DNA from: Methanolobus psychrotolerans | Lineage (GTDB): Archaea; Halobacteriota; Methanosarcinia; Methanosarcinales; Methanosarcinaceae | Reading direction: 5' to 3' | Assembly: GCF_002243045.1 (NCBI RefSeq) | Contig: NZ_MBKP01000040.1 | Span: forward strand, 1 to 64,000 | DNA: 64,000 bases | Shown here: positions 27,711 through 37,850 of the stretch, piece by piece | Layout: each line of letters starts with the position of its first letter | How positions within the stretch are numbered: the stretch's first letter is position 1 | The notes under the pieces: generated by a model | Seen by the model: the letters and a program-made list of their open reading frames with translations, nothing else | Database searches by the model: none | Told to the model about the DNA's origin: nothing | Translations under genes and position numbers: made by a program

Positions 27711-29216
27711 ATGTCAGACAGGGAGATCATATCTACATTCAAATACGTTTTACGTATGAAACCAGAATTCATGTTATCGGAACTTAGAAGTTATCTGAAA
27801 GAAGAGGCATCGGTTCCACATATATATAAAATCCTTAAACCCCTGCTTTTTGACCTCGGGGTCGATGCTGTTGCAGAAGAGGAGGATTTCAGGTTGATCC
27901 GGGCAGCTCCACAAAAGAAAATGGAACTGAAAGATGACGAAATTAAAAAGAATGATCTCTTTTTCAATTCATCCGGCGTTTCCAGGAAGCTTGAACGTCT
28001 TATTGAACAATATATCGAAAAGAAGACCAGTAAAAACTGGGACGATCCGATTGTAATGGAAAAAATAAGAAATGCAATCCGTTCCCAAAAAGCTAGTTAC
28101 TGGAAAGAAAATAAATCAAGGAACATAAGCTACGAAAAAGGATATAGTGTCCTTGGGTATCTGTCTTATCAGTTTCCAGTGTATTTTGTGCAGTTCCAAT
28201 ATCTTCTCTACGAACTTGCAAAGGACGGCTTGTTGAAAAACCGCATGAAGGTATTGGACGTTGGAACCGGTCCAGGTACAGTTCCATTGGCCATAATCGA
28301 TCTGTACAACCGTCTTGATAATCGTAAGGCAAACATCCATACCATTGAACTTTTCGACGAGAACATCGAAGCATACAATTTCCTTGTACCGCAGTATGCC
28401 GGTGGAAAATCAAATGTCACTGTTGAAGAGCCAATCAGGGCTGATGTAAATAAACTAGATATCGAAAAACTGCCTGATAACATTGATCTTATGGTCTTTT
28501 CCAACGTTCTTAATGAAATGAAAGAACTGAGCATGGAACAGAAAGCCGAGCTTGTCAGGAACATGTCAGGAAAACTCTCAGAGGATGGCAGTATTATACT
28601 AATAGAACCTGCAGATAAGGTCAACTCCACTGAGATGCGAAAACTCACCATAATGCTGAAAAGAATGGGCATCAAGATATACAGTCCATGTACATTCATG
28701 TGGTCAGGAGAATGTACTCTTGATACATGCTGGAGCTTTGAGCATAAAAGAGACATAAAACCTACAAGGCTTATGGAAAAGCTGGCAGAATGCGATGAGC
28801 CGTATCGTTACATCAATACAGATATCAAATACTCATATGCTATACTCAGGAAAGATAAACTGTCAAAGCAGATGTTTCTCTTTCCTTCCAAAGCAAAATT
28901 CGCGCGTATGTCCCAAATGGAGATGCATGACAAGAAACGTATAAACGTTTTATGCTCATTGATGTCCGGTGATCTTGGTGATGATAAATACAAACTCTAC
29001 AGGATATGCGACGGCACTTCCAGAAAGGCAATCTACGCCGTGCTACCATCCCATAATCTCATGGAAGAGAACGAAGCTATCACAAAAGCAGGATATGGAA
29101 GTATAATTAAGATATTCAATGTGCTTGTCAAATACAATGAAGTAAATGACTCATATAACCTGCTCATAGGAAAAGGAACCACTATTGAATCCCAATATGA
29201 TGATATGGAAGATTAG
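27711..29216 (+). CDS. Rsm22/METTL17-type methyltransferase-like protein
   Basis: The 501-residue protein has the Rsm22 (PF09243) layout. A helical N-terminus is followed by a methyltransferase core with the S-adenosylmethionine motif DVGTGPGT at 183-190. FSNVLNEM and IILIEP lie further on, then a cysteine cluster at Cys327, Cys335 and Cys340 (CTFMWSGECTLDTCW). Eukaryotic relatives act in small mitoribosome assembly and bind an Fe-S cluster through similar cysteines. An analogous role in archaeal 30S maturation is inference. The ATG at 27711 is accepted; it stands alone, diverging from the corrinoid cap gene. Confidence 0.82.
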   Translation: MSDREIISTFKYVLRMKPEFMLSELRSYLKEEASVPHIYKILKPLLFDLGVDAVAEEEDFRLIRAAPQKKMELKDDEIKKNDLFFNSSGVSRKLERLIEQYIEKKTSKNWDDPIVMEKIRNAIRSQKASYWKENKSRNISYEKGYSVLGYLSYQFPVYFVQFQYLLYELAKDGLLKNRMKVLDVGTGPGTVPLAIIDLYNRLDNRKANIHTIELFDENIEAYNFLVPQYAGGKSNVTVEEPIRADVNKLDIEKLPDNIDLMVFSNVLNEMKELSMEQKAELVRNMSGKLSEDGSIILIEPADKVNSTEMRKLTIMLKRMGIKIYSPCTFMWSGECTLDTCWSFEHKRDIKPTRLMEKLAECDEPYRYINTDIKYSYAILRKDKLSKQMFLFPSKAKFARMSQMEMHDKKRINVLCSLMSGDLGDDKYKLYRICDGTSRKAIYAVLPSHNLMEENEAITKAGYGSIIKIFNVLVKYNEVNDSYNLLIGKGTTIESQYDDMED

Positions 29217-29312
29217 AACTGATTTTGCTTATTCCATTTAGGCATTTATACTTATTTCGTGCTTACACATAATTATAGCTTTAACATTTAATCTAACAAA
29301 AAATTGATCTGC

Positions 29313-31778
29313 ATGCATAGTAATAAATCCTCAAACTATACACCTCCTGAAGTCCTGGCGCCTGCCGGTGACCCCCAAGCCCTGAGAGCTGCTATTAAAG
29401 GGGGAGCAGACGCTGTTTATCTGGGAGTCGGGCAGTTCAATGCACGCCAGGGTGCAAAGAATTTCTCAATTGGAGAGCTCAGGGAAAACATAGATATTGC
29501 GCATTCCTATGGTGTTAAGGTGTTCATGGCCCTGAATATTCCTCTCAAGCAAAAAGAGATGCAAGAGGCCATAAATATCGTGCATAAGGCTTATTCATAC
29601 AACATTGATGCCATTATACTTGAAGACCTGGGCCTGTTCTTTTTGTTAAAAAAGCATTTCCCCGATCTTCCCTTGCATGCAAGCACCCAGATGACCATAC
29701 ATAATCCGCAGGGAGTTGATTTCATAGGAGATGCAGGCGCTTTTAGGGTTATTCTTTCAAGAGAACTTACCACTGAACAGGTAAAAAGCATCATCGATAA
29801 GTCGTCCTTAGAGATTGAACTTTTCGTTCACGGTGCTCTTTGTTATTCATTTTCAGGCAGGTGCCTGTTCAGTACTGCCTTAACAGACAGGAGCGCAAAC
29901 AGGGGTGCCTGTTTCCAGCCATGCAGAAGACCCTATAAGTTGTCTGCCAACGGACAGATCATAGACAGTAAACTGGTAGGTGACTACCCTATCAGCTGTG
30001 CCGAACTCTGTACCTTTCCAGGACTTGAGGATATTATAAAAGCCGGTGTGAAGAGTCTGAAGATCGAAGGAAGGATGAAGAAACCCGAGTATGTGACCGC
30101 CAGTGCAAGAACCTACAGAAGAGTCGTGGAAAAAGTATGTGATACAGGTGAGAATTTCGGCAGCGACGAACTGGAAGAAATGGAGACAGAACTTGCAAAA
30201 CTGTTCTACAGGGGCTTTACACGGGGTTTTGTGCTTGGTGAAGAAGATGTCACACAACGTAAGTACAGTGCCAATTACGGCGCTTATCTTGGAAAAGTAG
30301 CGAACATCACCAAGTCCGAAAAAGAGGGTCAGCTCACTATCCAGCCCCTTCAGGATATTAAGGTAAATGATGGCATCAGCATAAACACAAGCATCAGGAT
30401 AATAGGTTGCCGTGTTGACGGGATTCTCGTTAACGGGGAAGCTGTACAGATTGCCAGGAAAGGAGAAAAGGCAACCTTGCTCATAAGTGCAAAGACAAGC
30501 AAATCAATAAGAAAGCACGATGAGGTCTATGTGTCTACTGACCCCCAGTTACTTGAAAGATTGCAGAATATGGAACTGCAGACAACCCCACTGATAATAA
30601 AGATCCGTGCACGTAAGGGAGAAAAACTGCATATAGATATCAAAAGCAGGAACATGGGAACCCAGGCCACAAGTGATTATGTTGTGCAGGAAGCAAAAAG
30701 TTCACCCACCAGCCGTGAACAGATAATTACAGCCCTTGGAAAACTTGGTGATACGACATTCCATGCAGAGGACATCATTCTTGATGTGGATGACAATATA
30801 TTCATCCCTCTGGGAGCACTCTCCGGCACAAGAAGGGAAGCAGTTGAAGAATTGTACAATTCCAGATTCCCGGTGCAGGGCAGGAATCGAAGGTGTCCTG
30901 ATGTTTCCACAGGATATAAGCGGAAAAAATCTTCCACGGGATCTGAAATACCCCTGCTGAGTGTAGAAGTTTCAGATATTGAGTCTGTATTTGCCGCTTC
31001 AAAGTCAGGTGCAGATATTGTTTATGCCCCAATTGGCCTTTTTCCTGAACTGATAAATGAGGACAATATTCTCAGGACTAAGGGTCTGAAGGAAAAGGAT
31101 GTGGAATTTGTCCTGATAACACCGCAGATATGCTTTGAAGAGGAAATGCCTGCTCTAAAAGAATTGATGCAACAGGTAACTAATGCAGGATTCAAGGTCG
31201 CATGTTGCAATTACGGAACTGTCCAACTGGCAAATGAACTGAATGCACCGTTCGTTGCCCAGAAGGAATTCAATGCTTTCAATGCCTGGACAGCAAGTGC
31301 ATTCCATTCGTCTGGTGCTTATCGTGTGACACTTTCAACTGAACTTAATCTTGAGGAAATAAGTGAAGTCTGTATTAATACAGACCCTGATATCCAGGTA
31401 GAGATCATGGCTTATGGGCGTGAGCTTTTGCTTGTGACAAAGAATGACCTGCTAAAACCGCTCATTGACGATGGTGTAATTGAAGCTGACAGTGATGTAC
31501 TGCTTATAGACAACACCAAAGGGTCATTCCCGGTGAAAAGGAAAGATGAACGTACCCTGATCTATAATTCAACTGTCCTGAACACTGTAGAGGAAACTAG
31601 CAAACTTTGTGACTCAGATGTCGATGTGCTGAGGCTTGACCTGTCACTTTACGGGAAAGAGGACGTGAAGGATATCACACGTAATTTCAGAAGAGCGCTT
31701 GACGGTAAACAGATCAAATTGAAATCATCAAGGAATGAGGAATATGATCGGGGCCACTATTTCAAAGGCGTGCTATAG
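29313..31778 (+). CDS. U32 family peptidase / RNA hydroxylase-like, long form with DUF3656
   Basis: The N-terminal half carries the U32 core: PEVLAPAGDPQALRAAIKGGADAVYLG and the signature VHGALCYSFSGRC. SCAELCTF and KSLKIEGRMKKPEYV follow. After a DUF3656-like middle, a second U32-type segment runs to the end. Members once called collagenases include RlhA and TrhP, which hydroxylate rRNA and tRNA with an Fe-S cluster; this long form may do likewise. I chose the ATG at 29313 over a TTG at 29304 because it gives a normal N-terminus. It is complete at 821 residues. Confidence 0.88.
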   Translation: MHSNKSSNYTPPEVLAPAGDPQALRAAIKGGADAVYLGVGQFNARQGAKNFSIGELRENIDIAHSYGVKVFMALNIPLKQKEMQEAINIVHKAYSYNIDAIILEDLGLFFLLKKHFPDLPLHASTQMTIHNPQGVDFIGDAGAFRVILSRELTTEQVKSIIDKSSLEIELFVHGALCYSFSGRCLFSTALTDRSANRGACFQPCRRPYKLSANGQIIDSKLVGDYPISCAELCTFPGLEDIIKAGVKSLKIEGRMKKPEYVTASARTYRRVVEKVCDTGENFGSDELEEMETELAKLFYRGFTRGFVLGEEDVTQRKYSANYGAYLGKVANITKSEKEGQLTIQPLQDIKVNDGISINTSIRIIGCRVDGILVNGEAVQIARKGEKATLLISAKTSKSIRKHDEVYVSTDPQLLERLQNMELQTTPLIIKIRARKGEKLHIDIKSRNMGTQATSDYVVQEAKSSPTSREQIITALGKLGDTTFHAEDIILDVDDNIFIPLGALSGTRREAVEELYNSRFPVQGRNRRCPDVSTGYKRKKSSTGSEIPLLSVEVSDIESVFAASKSGADIVYAPIGLFPELINEDNILRTKGLKEKDVEFVLITPQICFEEEMPALKELMQQVTNAGFKVACCNYGTVQLANELNAPFVAQKEFNAFNAWTASAFHSSGAYRVTLSTELNLEEISEVCINTDPDIQVEIMAYGRELLLVTKNDLLKPLIDDGVIEADSDVLLIDNTKGSFPVKRKDERTLIYNSTVLNTVEETSKLCDSDVDVLRLDLSLYGKEDVKDITRNFRRALDGKQIKLKSSRNEEYDRGHYFKGVL

Positions 31779-31863
31779 ATCGCCATACATATCGTGAAAC
31801 TGACGCTTCATATTGATTTAAGAATATTGAAAGCATTGAACAAAAAAAAATTCAGGTGAGAAA

Positions 31864-32205
31864 ATGGCAAGAGAACTTTCCCCCAAGGATATAGACGTGT
31901 TGAAAAAGGTTGCTCCAGAGTGTGCAGGACTTGAATGTGCAGGTTCAAAAGCTCCTTATAAATCCATACTTCCTCCGCTTTCAAACCACTATGCTAAAAG
32001 TGAAGATGATTTCAAAAGCCGCATCTCAGCTCTGAATGGTGATGATCTTGAATATCTCCTGTCACTCATAAGAACAGGAGAAGAGAGTCTGGGGTGTGTG
32101 CCACCACATTACATGACCATTTTCCTTGAATTGATAAGTGAAAGGATGGGAAAGGAAAATGCGGAAGAGATAATGACAATTTACATGAAATGGCATGAGT
32201 GCTAA
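31864..32205 (+). CDS. Small conserved-looking protein with several cysteines
   Basis: The 113-residue protein has Cys20 and Cys25 (ECAGLECAG), Cys78 (LGCVPPHY) and a C-terminal cysteine. It is helical and acidic overall. I do not recognise the family. A good ribosome site, AGGTGAGAAA, precedes the ATG at 31864. It follows the U32 gene by 85 bases and may be cotranscribed with it. The cysteine spacing could bind a metal, but there is no direct support. Confidence 0.65.
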   Translation: MARELSPKDIDVLKKVAPECAGLECAGSKAPYKSILPPLSNHYAKSEDDFKSRISALNGDDLEYLLSLIRTGEESLGCVPPHYMTIFLELISERMGKENAEEIMTIYMKWHEC

Positions 32206-32373
32206 AATACTCCGTTGTAAGCTGTTACTAACTGTTACTAACTGTTGCTGAGCTTTTCATAGAGCAGAACCATTCCTTTCAAAGTAAGATAACCTTTATC
32301 AGAAGATGAGTGTGAATATGCCTGCAGGACGGGAACGACTACTAGATATTCATTTTTGGATGCAGATTTTTAA

Positions 32374-32581
32374 TTGGGTGAGTATGCCCGGTATTATGGC
32401 AACTCTGAGCATAAAACTCGCCCGGTAGGCCAGAAGAAAACGAATCCATGGGGACTATATGATATGCATGGCAGTGGCTTGGTTAACTGTACCAGAAAAT
32501 GCCGATTGGCATATTGCAATTAGCTTCGACCCGGACTACGGCTGCTACTCATTTGGTTTCCGTCTTCTCAGGTCAGTGTGA
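32374..32581 (+). pseudogene. Collapsed FGE/SUMF1-type sulfatase-modifying domain
   Basis: One frame from 32374 reads LGEYARYYGNSEHKTRPVG and continues QKKTNPWGLYDMHG. This is the strongly conserved stretch of formylglycine-generating-enzyme-like domains. The usual next block (NVWEW and RGGSW) is missing. After a stop at 32521-32523 the closing motif FGFRLLRS reappears, ending at 32581. The central part has been deleted, and no start codon leads into it. The upstream region has a short tandem repeat of TGTTACTAAC (32222-32250). Confidence 0.75.
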
Positions 32582-32745
32582 TCACTACTGTTTTACTGCT
32601 TTACAACTTTAATATTTTACTGTTTAATATTCTACATCTTTTCCTCCTTCTACATTAGCATCCAGGCTCAGAAATTCATCAGCTATTTAAGCTATAGAAC
32701 ACCATATGAAAATATTACACCTGGAAGTGTGGTACAATAAAAAAA

Positions 32746-33423
32746 ATGGTTATTATGCTGCTACTTTTGATGATACTGCCCTTAGGTGTCATTGCTGCTG
32801 AAAACAGTATTGATTATACTGCGTACAGGAACAACTGGGACCTGCTGAATGAGAATAAAGATGACTGGGTGTGTGTGGATCATGCAGTGAACTACTCAAG
32901 GAACAATCCCGGGTGGGGAATAGTTATTATTTCACCGTCACCGCGTTTTAGTGTTCAACCTCATATGACCAATTACAAGATCGATGCTAACAGGCTTTTG
33001 ATACACGAAGCTCAGATAAACATAACATATGAGCTGGAGATAGTGAATGGAACTATGACAGTTCCCTATTATGAGGATTTCCCGGGCGTGTTCTCAAAAC
33101 ACTGGGAAAGCGGGACTTATTTCCATTTCATTCCAAATGAAACAGGTGTGGTCAGAGTATATACAATGTTGAAAGATAACCGCGATGAGTTTTTCGATTA
33201 TGAATATATAAGTCTGGATGACCTCGGAAACACCACAGTAGAACTTGATGATAATATCGGATCAATGGTGCTTGAAAATAATGCTGTCAATCTAATTGAC
33301 AAATCAACAATATCACATAACACAACTACCAATGATAGTCACCTTGAAAACATTGATGAGCCTGGGAGCTATACTACAAAACTCATTCGATTTATTAAAT
33401 CATTTATAGGACTATTAAAATAA
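32746..33423 (+). CDS. Exported protein of unknown function
   Basis: The 225-residue protein begins with a hydrophobic signal (VIMLLLLMILPLGVIAAEN). A globular part follows, rich in Tyr and Trp and containing DWVCVDHAVNYSRNNPGWGIVI. It ends in an amphipathic helix (LIRFIKSFIGLLK). The body looks like a conserved methanogen family, but I cannot assign a role. The end resembles the C-terminal helix of the exported protein at 50010-50747, so both may contact the membrane in the same way. The A-rich leader before ATG 32746 lacks a clear ribosome site. Confidence 0.65.
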   Translation: MVIMLLLLMILPLGVIAAENSIDYTAYRNNWDLLNENKDDWVCVDHAVNYSRNNPGWGIVIISPSPRFSVQPHMTNYKIDANRLLIHEAQINITYELEIVNGTMTVPYYEDFPGVFSKHWESGTYFHFIPNETGVVRVYTMLKDNRDEFFDYEYISLDDLGNTTVELDDNIGSMVLENNAVNLIDKSTISHNTTTNDSHLENIDEPGSYTTKLIRFIKSFIGLLK

Positions 33424-33750
33424 TCTGTGCATTTGTGAGTAAACCTATCAATGCATTTGGTTTTTGGCAGGATCATACCAGCAATCCTATCTCTGCTTGC
33501 CGCTCTTTTTCCAGCATATCGATAAAATACCTGGAAATTCAAGACATCATTCCCCTGCTTTTTTTGTACGTGCAGCTATCACTTTATACTAAACCTTTTC
33601 GATTAAAGTATCCTCCTTAAATTCTTAAAGCAATAAAACCGCAAAGACGATAACTTTAAATAATAATATATCAGTTAAAGGATGCCGGTTATCGAATAAG
33701 GACAGCGGAAAAACGTTTAAAAACCATTTGACTATAAAGGAGAAACATCT
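33424..33750. other. Intergenic region without recognisable gene
   Basis: About 330 bases hold only a short GTG-started frame with no ribosome site. TATA-like TAATAATATATC near 33660-33672 could drive the small gene at 33751. Confidence 0.35.
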
Positions 33751-33888
33751 ATGTCTGAAAAAATAGAAGAGCGAGTATTTACTACTTCACCATTACCACC
33801 TGTATTGCATGGATTCAAATTGAGCAATGCAAAAACAGAACACAAAGTACATGCAATCCCGGACAGTCATGCATCCGGTACACAGTGA
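33751..33888 (+). CDS. 45-residue small protein with strong ribosome site
   Basis: The ATG is preceded by AAAGGAGAAA at optimal spacing. A 45-codon frame follows (MSEKIEERVFTTSPLPPVLH and so on) with a stop at 33886-33888. The translation is hydrophilic, with Pro-rich and His-containing parts, and has no family I know. A TATA-like sequence lies about 80 bases upstream. The strong translation signal supports a real small gene, though it could also be the surviving start of a longer lost gene. Confidence 0.45.
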   Translation: MSEKIEERVFTTSPLPPVLHGFKLSNAKTEHKVHAIPDSHASGTQ

Positions 33889-34099
33889 TAGTTGAATGAT
33901 AGTTATTCCTTTATCAGATGACGATACTCATTAATGCTATCAACCAAGCTATCTTCCTTCAATGATCAATCATTTGGGCAGAACTAAAATCAAAGGATGT
34001 TTGTGAGGATCTATTTCCTCATGACATCATTTGCTTGTTTTAAATATCCGATACACCCATCCATATTTAAAGAATAGTTTCCATTCCAGGGGTCTTCTT

Positions 34100-34708
34100 A
34101 TGAAATTACCCGTACCAATAAAACACGCCCTGATAGAAGCAATGATTTCCCAGTACACTGAAAACTACCCATCTTCCAGGACCCGTGAAGACCCTCTTAC
34201 TTTTGAAGTTCCACTGGCACGGATTATAGAAGATACTGAGATATTCGGCATCACTTACTCCGACATCCTGGCCACTGTAATCGAAAATCCTTTGTCTCTG
34301 TTCCACAGTAAACATTCAGAAGGTGTACTATTCATTCAGCCATTTAGCCGAAGCTGTGACCTCTATGATGAAGTCCTTGGTTATATAAGGGAAAACACAT
34401 CCTCCAATCCTAAATTTGCGATAGGTTATGATCCTGCAATAAAGGAAGCCCTCATTTATCATTTCTTCACAGGCTCCATTGTTCTGATGGTCCCGGAAGG
34501 CATGTCCAGCCTTTCCCAGCTTAAATTCGCCCTTACGGTCGGGGGAAGTAAGCTTCGCGTAATCATAGAAATGACAGGTGGCTGGATTTATCTTTTCCTA
34601 AAATATATCATGGAGTCAGATGAATGTGGTAAAATGCCAGCCAGGGATACCAACGTTCAGCAAGTCCTGGTAAGTTATCTGGAAGATGTGTTTCCGGGGG
34701 TCAAATAA
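34100..34708 (+). CDS. Hypothetical protein
   Basis: I chose the ATG at 34100 (MKLPVPIKHALIEAM), which has AGGGGTC upstream, over a TTG-type start further out. The 202-residue protein has mixed alpha-beta character and a hydrophobic stretch (FTGSIVLMVPEGMSSLSQLKFALTVG) near the middle. The end is acidic. No motif or family is recognisable. It stands alone on the plus strand. Confidence 0.6.
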   Translation: MKLPVPIKHALIEAMISQYTENYPSSRTREDPLTFEVPLARIIEDTEIFGITYSDILATVIENPLSLFHSKHSEGVLFIQPFSRSCDLYDEVLGYIRENTSSNPKFAIGYDPAIKEALIYHFFTGSIVLMVPEGMSSLSQLKFALTVGGSKLRVIIEMTGGWIYLFLKYIMESDECGKMPARDTNVQQVLVSYLEDVFPGVK

Positions 34709-34861
34709 ACTCTTTGCTCTCAGATGATCCATCTTTTTCCCAAGGGAATTTAAGATGCTTTTTTATCCCGGATCGAATTTCGGACAGCATTCTTCATTCA
34801 TACCAGCACCTTTATAGTTAATAGTCAACTAATTTCAAAATTTGATGTATGTGTAGTTAGT

Positions 34862-35314
34862 TCATTTTTGGTTGAATTGCTCTAATTCATTATCATAATT
34901 AAACTGCCAGCCAACCCCAAACTTATCCGTCACAAAGCCGTATAATTTACTCCAGAATGTTTCCTGTAGGTCCATGCCTACGGTGCCATCACCTTTGAGT
35001 TTGTCAAACATTGCCTTTATTTTATCCATGTCCTTACTAATAATTACAAGGCTTACATTGTTCCCGGTGATTAAGGACATGCCGGGTGGGACATCAGAGA
35101 ACATCACAGTACTTCCTTCGATGTCAAGAGAGGTATGCATTACCAGATCCATCGTTTCTTCCGTCAGAGGAAAGTCTTCATCAAGCGGTACATCTCTGTA
35201 GAACATGATCTGAGGTTTTTCTGTTCCGAAAACCTCGGCATAGTATTCTACAGCTTCACGGCAGTTCCCGTTATAATTTATATATGCCTGTACAGACAAT
35301 TTACTCACTCCCAT
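34862..35314 (-). CDS. PhnB-like VOC family protein
   Basis: The 150-residue protein has the PhnB pattern: YINYNGNCREAVEYYAEVFG at the start, MHTSLDIEGSTVMFSD in the middle and the closing SKLYGFVTDKFGVGWQF. This is the vicinal-oxygen-chelate fold of glyoxalase relatives; PhnB members lack a settled reaction. The length is typical. The ATG at 35314 is followed upstream by TTAATTAAAT-type promoter DNA. It is a single gene. Confidence 0.9.
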   Translation of the reverse strand: MGVSKLSVQAYINYNGNCREAVEYYAEVFGTEKPQIMFYRDVPLDEDFPLTEETMDLVMHTSLDIEGSTVMFSDVPPGMSLITGNNVSLVIISKDMDKIKAMFDKLKGDGTVGMDLQETFWSKLYGFVTDKFGVGWQFNYDNELEQFNQK

Positions 35315-35560
35315 CTTTAAATTTAATTAATATCTGAAACTTAATCAATTAAATAGCTTACCTATGCTTCAAAAGCAACAGGCTGATGCAATTATACCGC
35401 AAAGGCTCATGAACTGAGTTCTGTCGATAAGCGATGCAATAGAAAGATGATGTGCAAACATGAACTGCAGATGAACCCATCTCCCTGAATGATAGACACC
35501 TACAGTTCATAGTTCATTAATGGTTTTCTATAAAACCCAACTTTTACATAATGGAATGGA

Positions 35561-37603
35561 TTATTCGATACCAAAGAACTTTAGATCGTCCGGTCTTTCC
35601 CCGATCGGCGGGTAGGCTATAATGAGGTTACCCTTGAAATATGATGTAATACGCCTTGGTAGCACTTGTAGCATGGGATGCCAACCCGGAGTGTCTCTTC
35701 GGGTACTGAGACTGATAATTAGTTCATGTGGAGATTCGCCTCTTGCATGCAACATGTCCAAAAGGAGCCTCCATCCGCCCAGGCCTTCAAAACTGATAGG
35801 AAGGTCAGGGCTTAATTTGTTAAATATTTCTTTATAAATTGCCGGGTCATCACCTACAACAAGGGCTTTTACAGGTGCTGATGTACCTTCTGAAATCCTT
35901 CTAATTGTATCTACTACAGAATACAATCCTGTATTATGATCAATGCCATGGGGTATTATAAGGGTAATCTCCTGTGTGTTGCACAGAGGATGCCTTATCA
36001 TTGAAACTAGCACAAGTTTCTCAGTTCCGCGAAGCAACTGGTCAATGATCGACCCGATCACATTCTCCTTTGGAGAATGAACTCCATCCCATCCGATCAC
36101 AACGGTTGAGATCCTGTTCTCAATGACCGTCCCCATGATACCGGAAGCTATGTTATAATTAAGACGCACATGAGTATTTACAGGAACCTCGGCACATGCT
36201 GCATAGTTTAGAGTCTCCTGGAGCATCTTCTCGGCCTCTGCCACCATTTTTTCGGAATTGCCGGCATCACGCTTCACGACGGAAAGCACATTCAAAGGCT
36301 CATCGGACTTTCTGTCCCGGATCATAAGGGCCAGATCCATCAAAAGCTGTTTATAAGTTGATTGTGCTGAAAAAGAAACGAGAATACGAGGGATTATCTC
36401 TGCAGGATTGTATGTGGCCTTGTCTGTAAGTGAAACTCTGCTGCCATATCTTTCAACGATCTGAGGACTAATTATTGCGACAACAAGCATCATCATTACT
36501 ACAGCATTTATCATACTCTCATTAAAAAGACCGGCTTTAAAGCCGATCAGCACAATTGCTAGCGCTGCTGCAGCCTGGCCCACCGATAGTCCGAACATGC
36601 TCATTATCTGATCGTTGCCATACCTGTACATACGACCTGTGATCCATGCAGCTCCCAGCTTTGTGATGAGCACAAGTCCTATCATCCAGATTGCAAGTGT
36701 GAGCTGGTGTCCGCCTTCAACGAATGCGCGGATGTTCACCAGCATACCTACTGAAAGAAGGAAGAATGGTATGAATAGTGCATTCCCCACGAACTCTATC
36801 CTGTTCATGAGAGGACTGCTGCTTGGGATCAGGCGATTGAGTAAGAGTCCGGCAAGAAATGCTCCAATGATAGGTTCAACACCTGCCACTTCTGCAAAAT
36901 ATGCAATTACAAAAGCCACAGCCATCACGAAAAGAAATTCAAAATAACTCTCATCAGTAAGTTTACTGAAGAACCATCTGGCGATTCGTGGTACAATTAG
37001 CCATGAACCCACAAAGAACAAAGTAAGTCCGAGTCCTAGTCTTATCCAGAAGAACATGTCAAGGCTGTCATCCAGGGAAGGTACAACAACTGCAAGGACC
37101 ATGAGGGCCATTGTGTCAGTCATTATTGTACCACCAACTGCCACTGTAATAGCTTCGTTGTTAACGATCCCCAATCTCTTGATAACAGGATAAGCAAGCA
37201 AAGTGTGTGACGCAAATATAGAAGCAAAAAGAAGTGCTGCAGGGAAAGAGAGGCCTAATATGTAATATCCGGCGGCAGTACCTGCTAATTGTGGTATTAT
37301 AAATGAGAATATACCAAATACCAGACTTCTGTCTATCTTCTCGATGAACTTATTTATGTTGATCTCCAGCCCGGCTATGAACATCAGGTAAACAAGGCCT
37401 ATTTCTCCAAGAAGTATGATCGTTTCATTACGATCCAGTATATGCAATGCGTTTGGTCCGATAAAGGCACCAACAATTATTATTCCTATCATCCCTGGCA
37501 GCCTGAATAACTTCAAAAGAAGAGGTGCTATGAGAAACACAAGCATCGAAAGCGCGAAGATCAGTACTGGCTCATGTATAGGAAGTCCTGGGAACATGCT
37601 CAC
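35561..37603 (-). CDS. CPA2-family cation:proton antiporter with C-terminal USP-like domains
   Basis: The 680-residue protein has a roughly 12-helix antiporter part (residues 1-390) with the conserved segments [24 protein letters not shown] and [12 protein letters not shown] cytoplasmic half follows with universal-stress-protein-like folds, visible in [12 protein letters not shown] and [24 protein letters not shown]. Such proteins exchange Na+ or K+ for protons, and the USP part may bind nucleotide to regulate them. The ATG at 37603 is accepted. A perfect palindrome at 37741 lies about 140 bases upstream. Confidence 0.9.
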   Translation of the reverse strand: MSMFPGLPIHEPVLIFALSMLVFLIAPLLLKLFRLPGMIGIIIVGAFIGPNALHILDRNETIILLGEIGLVYLMFIAGLEININKFIEKIDRSLVFGIFSFIIPQLAGTAAGYYILGLSFPAALLFASIFASHTLLAYPVIKRLGIVNNEAITVAVGGTIMTDTMALMVLAVVVPSLDDSLDMFFWIRLGLGLTLFFVGSWLIVPRIARWFFSKLTDESYFEFLFVMAVAFVIAYFAEVAGVEPIIGAFLAGLLLNRLIPSSSPLMNRIEFVGNALFIPFFLLSVGMLVNIRAFVEGGHQLTLAIWMIGLVLITKLGAAWITGRMYRYGNDQIMSMFGLSVGQAAAALAIVLIGFKAGLFNESMINAVVMMMLVVAIISPQIVERYGSRVSLTDKATYNPAEIIPRILVSFSAQSTYKQLLMDLALMIRDRKSDEPLNVLSVVKRDAGNSEKMVAEAEKMLQETLNYAACAEVPVNTHVRLNYNIASGIMGTVIENRISTVVIGWDGVHSPKENVIGSIIDQLLRGTEKLVLVSMIRHPLCNTQEITLIIPHGIDHNTGLYSVVDTIRRISEGTSAPVKALVVGDDPAIYKEIFNKLSPDLPISFEGLGGWRLLLDMLHARGESPHELIISLSTRRDTPGWHPMLQVLPRRITSYFKGNLIIAYPPIGERPDDLKFFGIE

Positions 37604-37740
37604 TCTCTGTTATTATCACGTCATTTAAAAACAATCTAAGTAAAGAAACAGCATATGACATTTAAATATTTTGTTGATGCACTTAAGGAGTATCTAATTT
37701 ATTTCAAGTATTCAGAACTGGAGTTAATACTATAAATGGG

Positions 37741-37757
37741 TGCCGATGTCATCGGCA
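37741..37757. promoter_or_regulatory. Palindrome upstream of the antiporter gene
   Basis: TGCCGATG and CATCGGCA flank a single T, giving a 17-base perfect inverted repeat. It lies between the stop of the hydrolase gene and the antiporter start, with no T-run on either strand. An operator is therefore more likely than a terminator. The cognate protein is unknown. Confidence 0.35.
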
Positions 37758-37850
37758 TCAACAACAACATTTATTGTTTTTTGAATATTGCAGTATAACT
37801 GTACATTGATGGCCTCCGCCCTCCAACGTTATGATCTATAGGGGACTTCA

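Noticed and set aside
33435-33620. Possible 61-residue plus-strand protein
   Set aside because: It starts at GTG without a ribosome site, shows no family or coding bias, and lies in AT-rich intergenic DNA.
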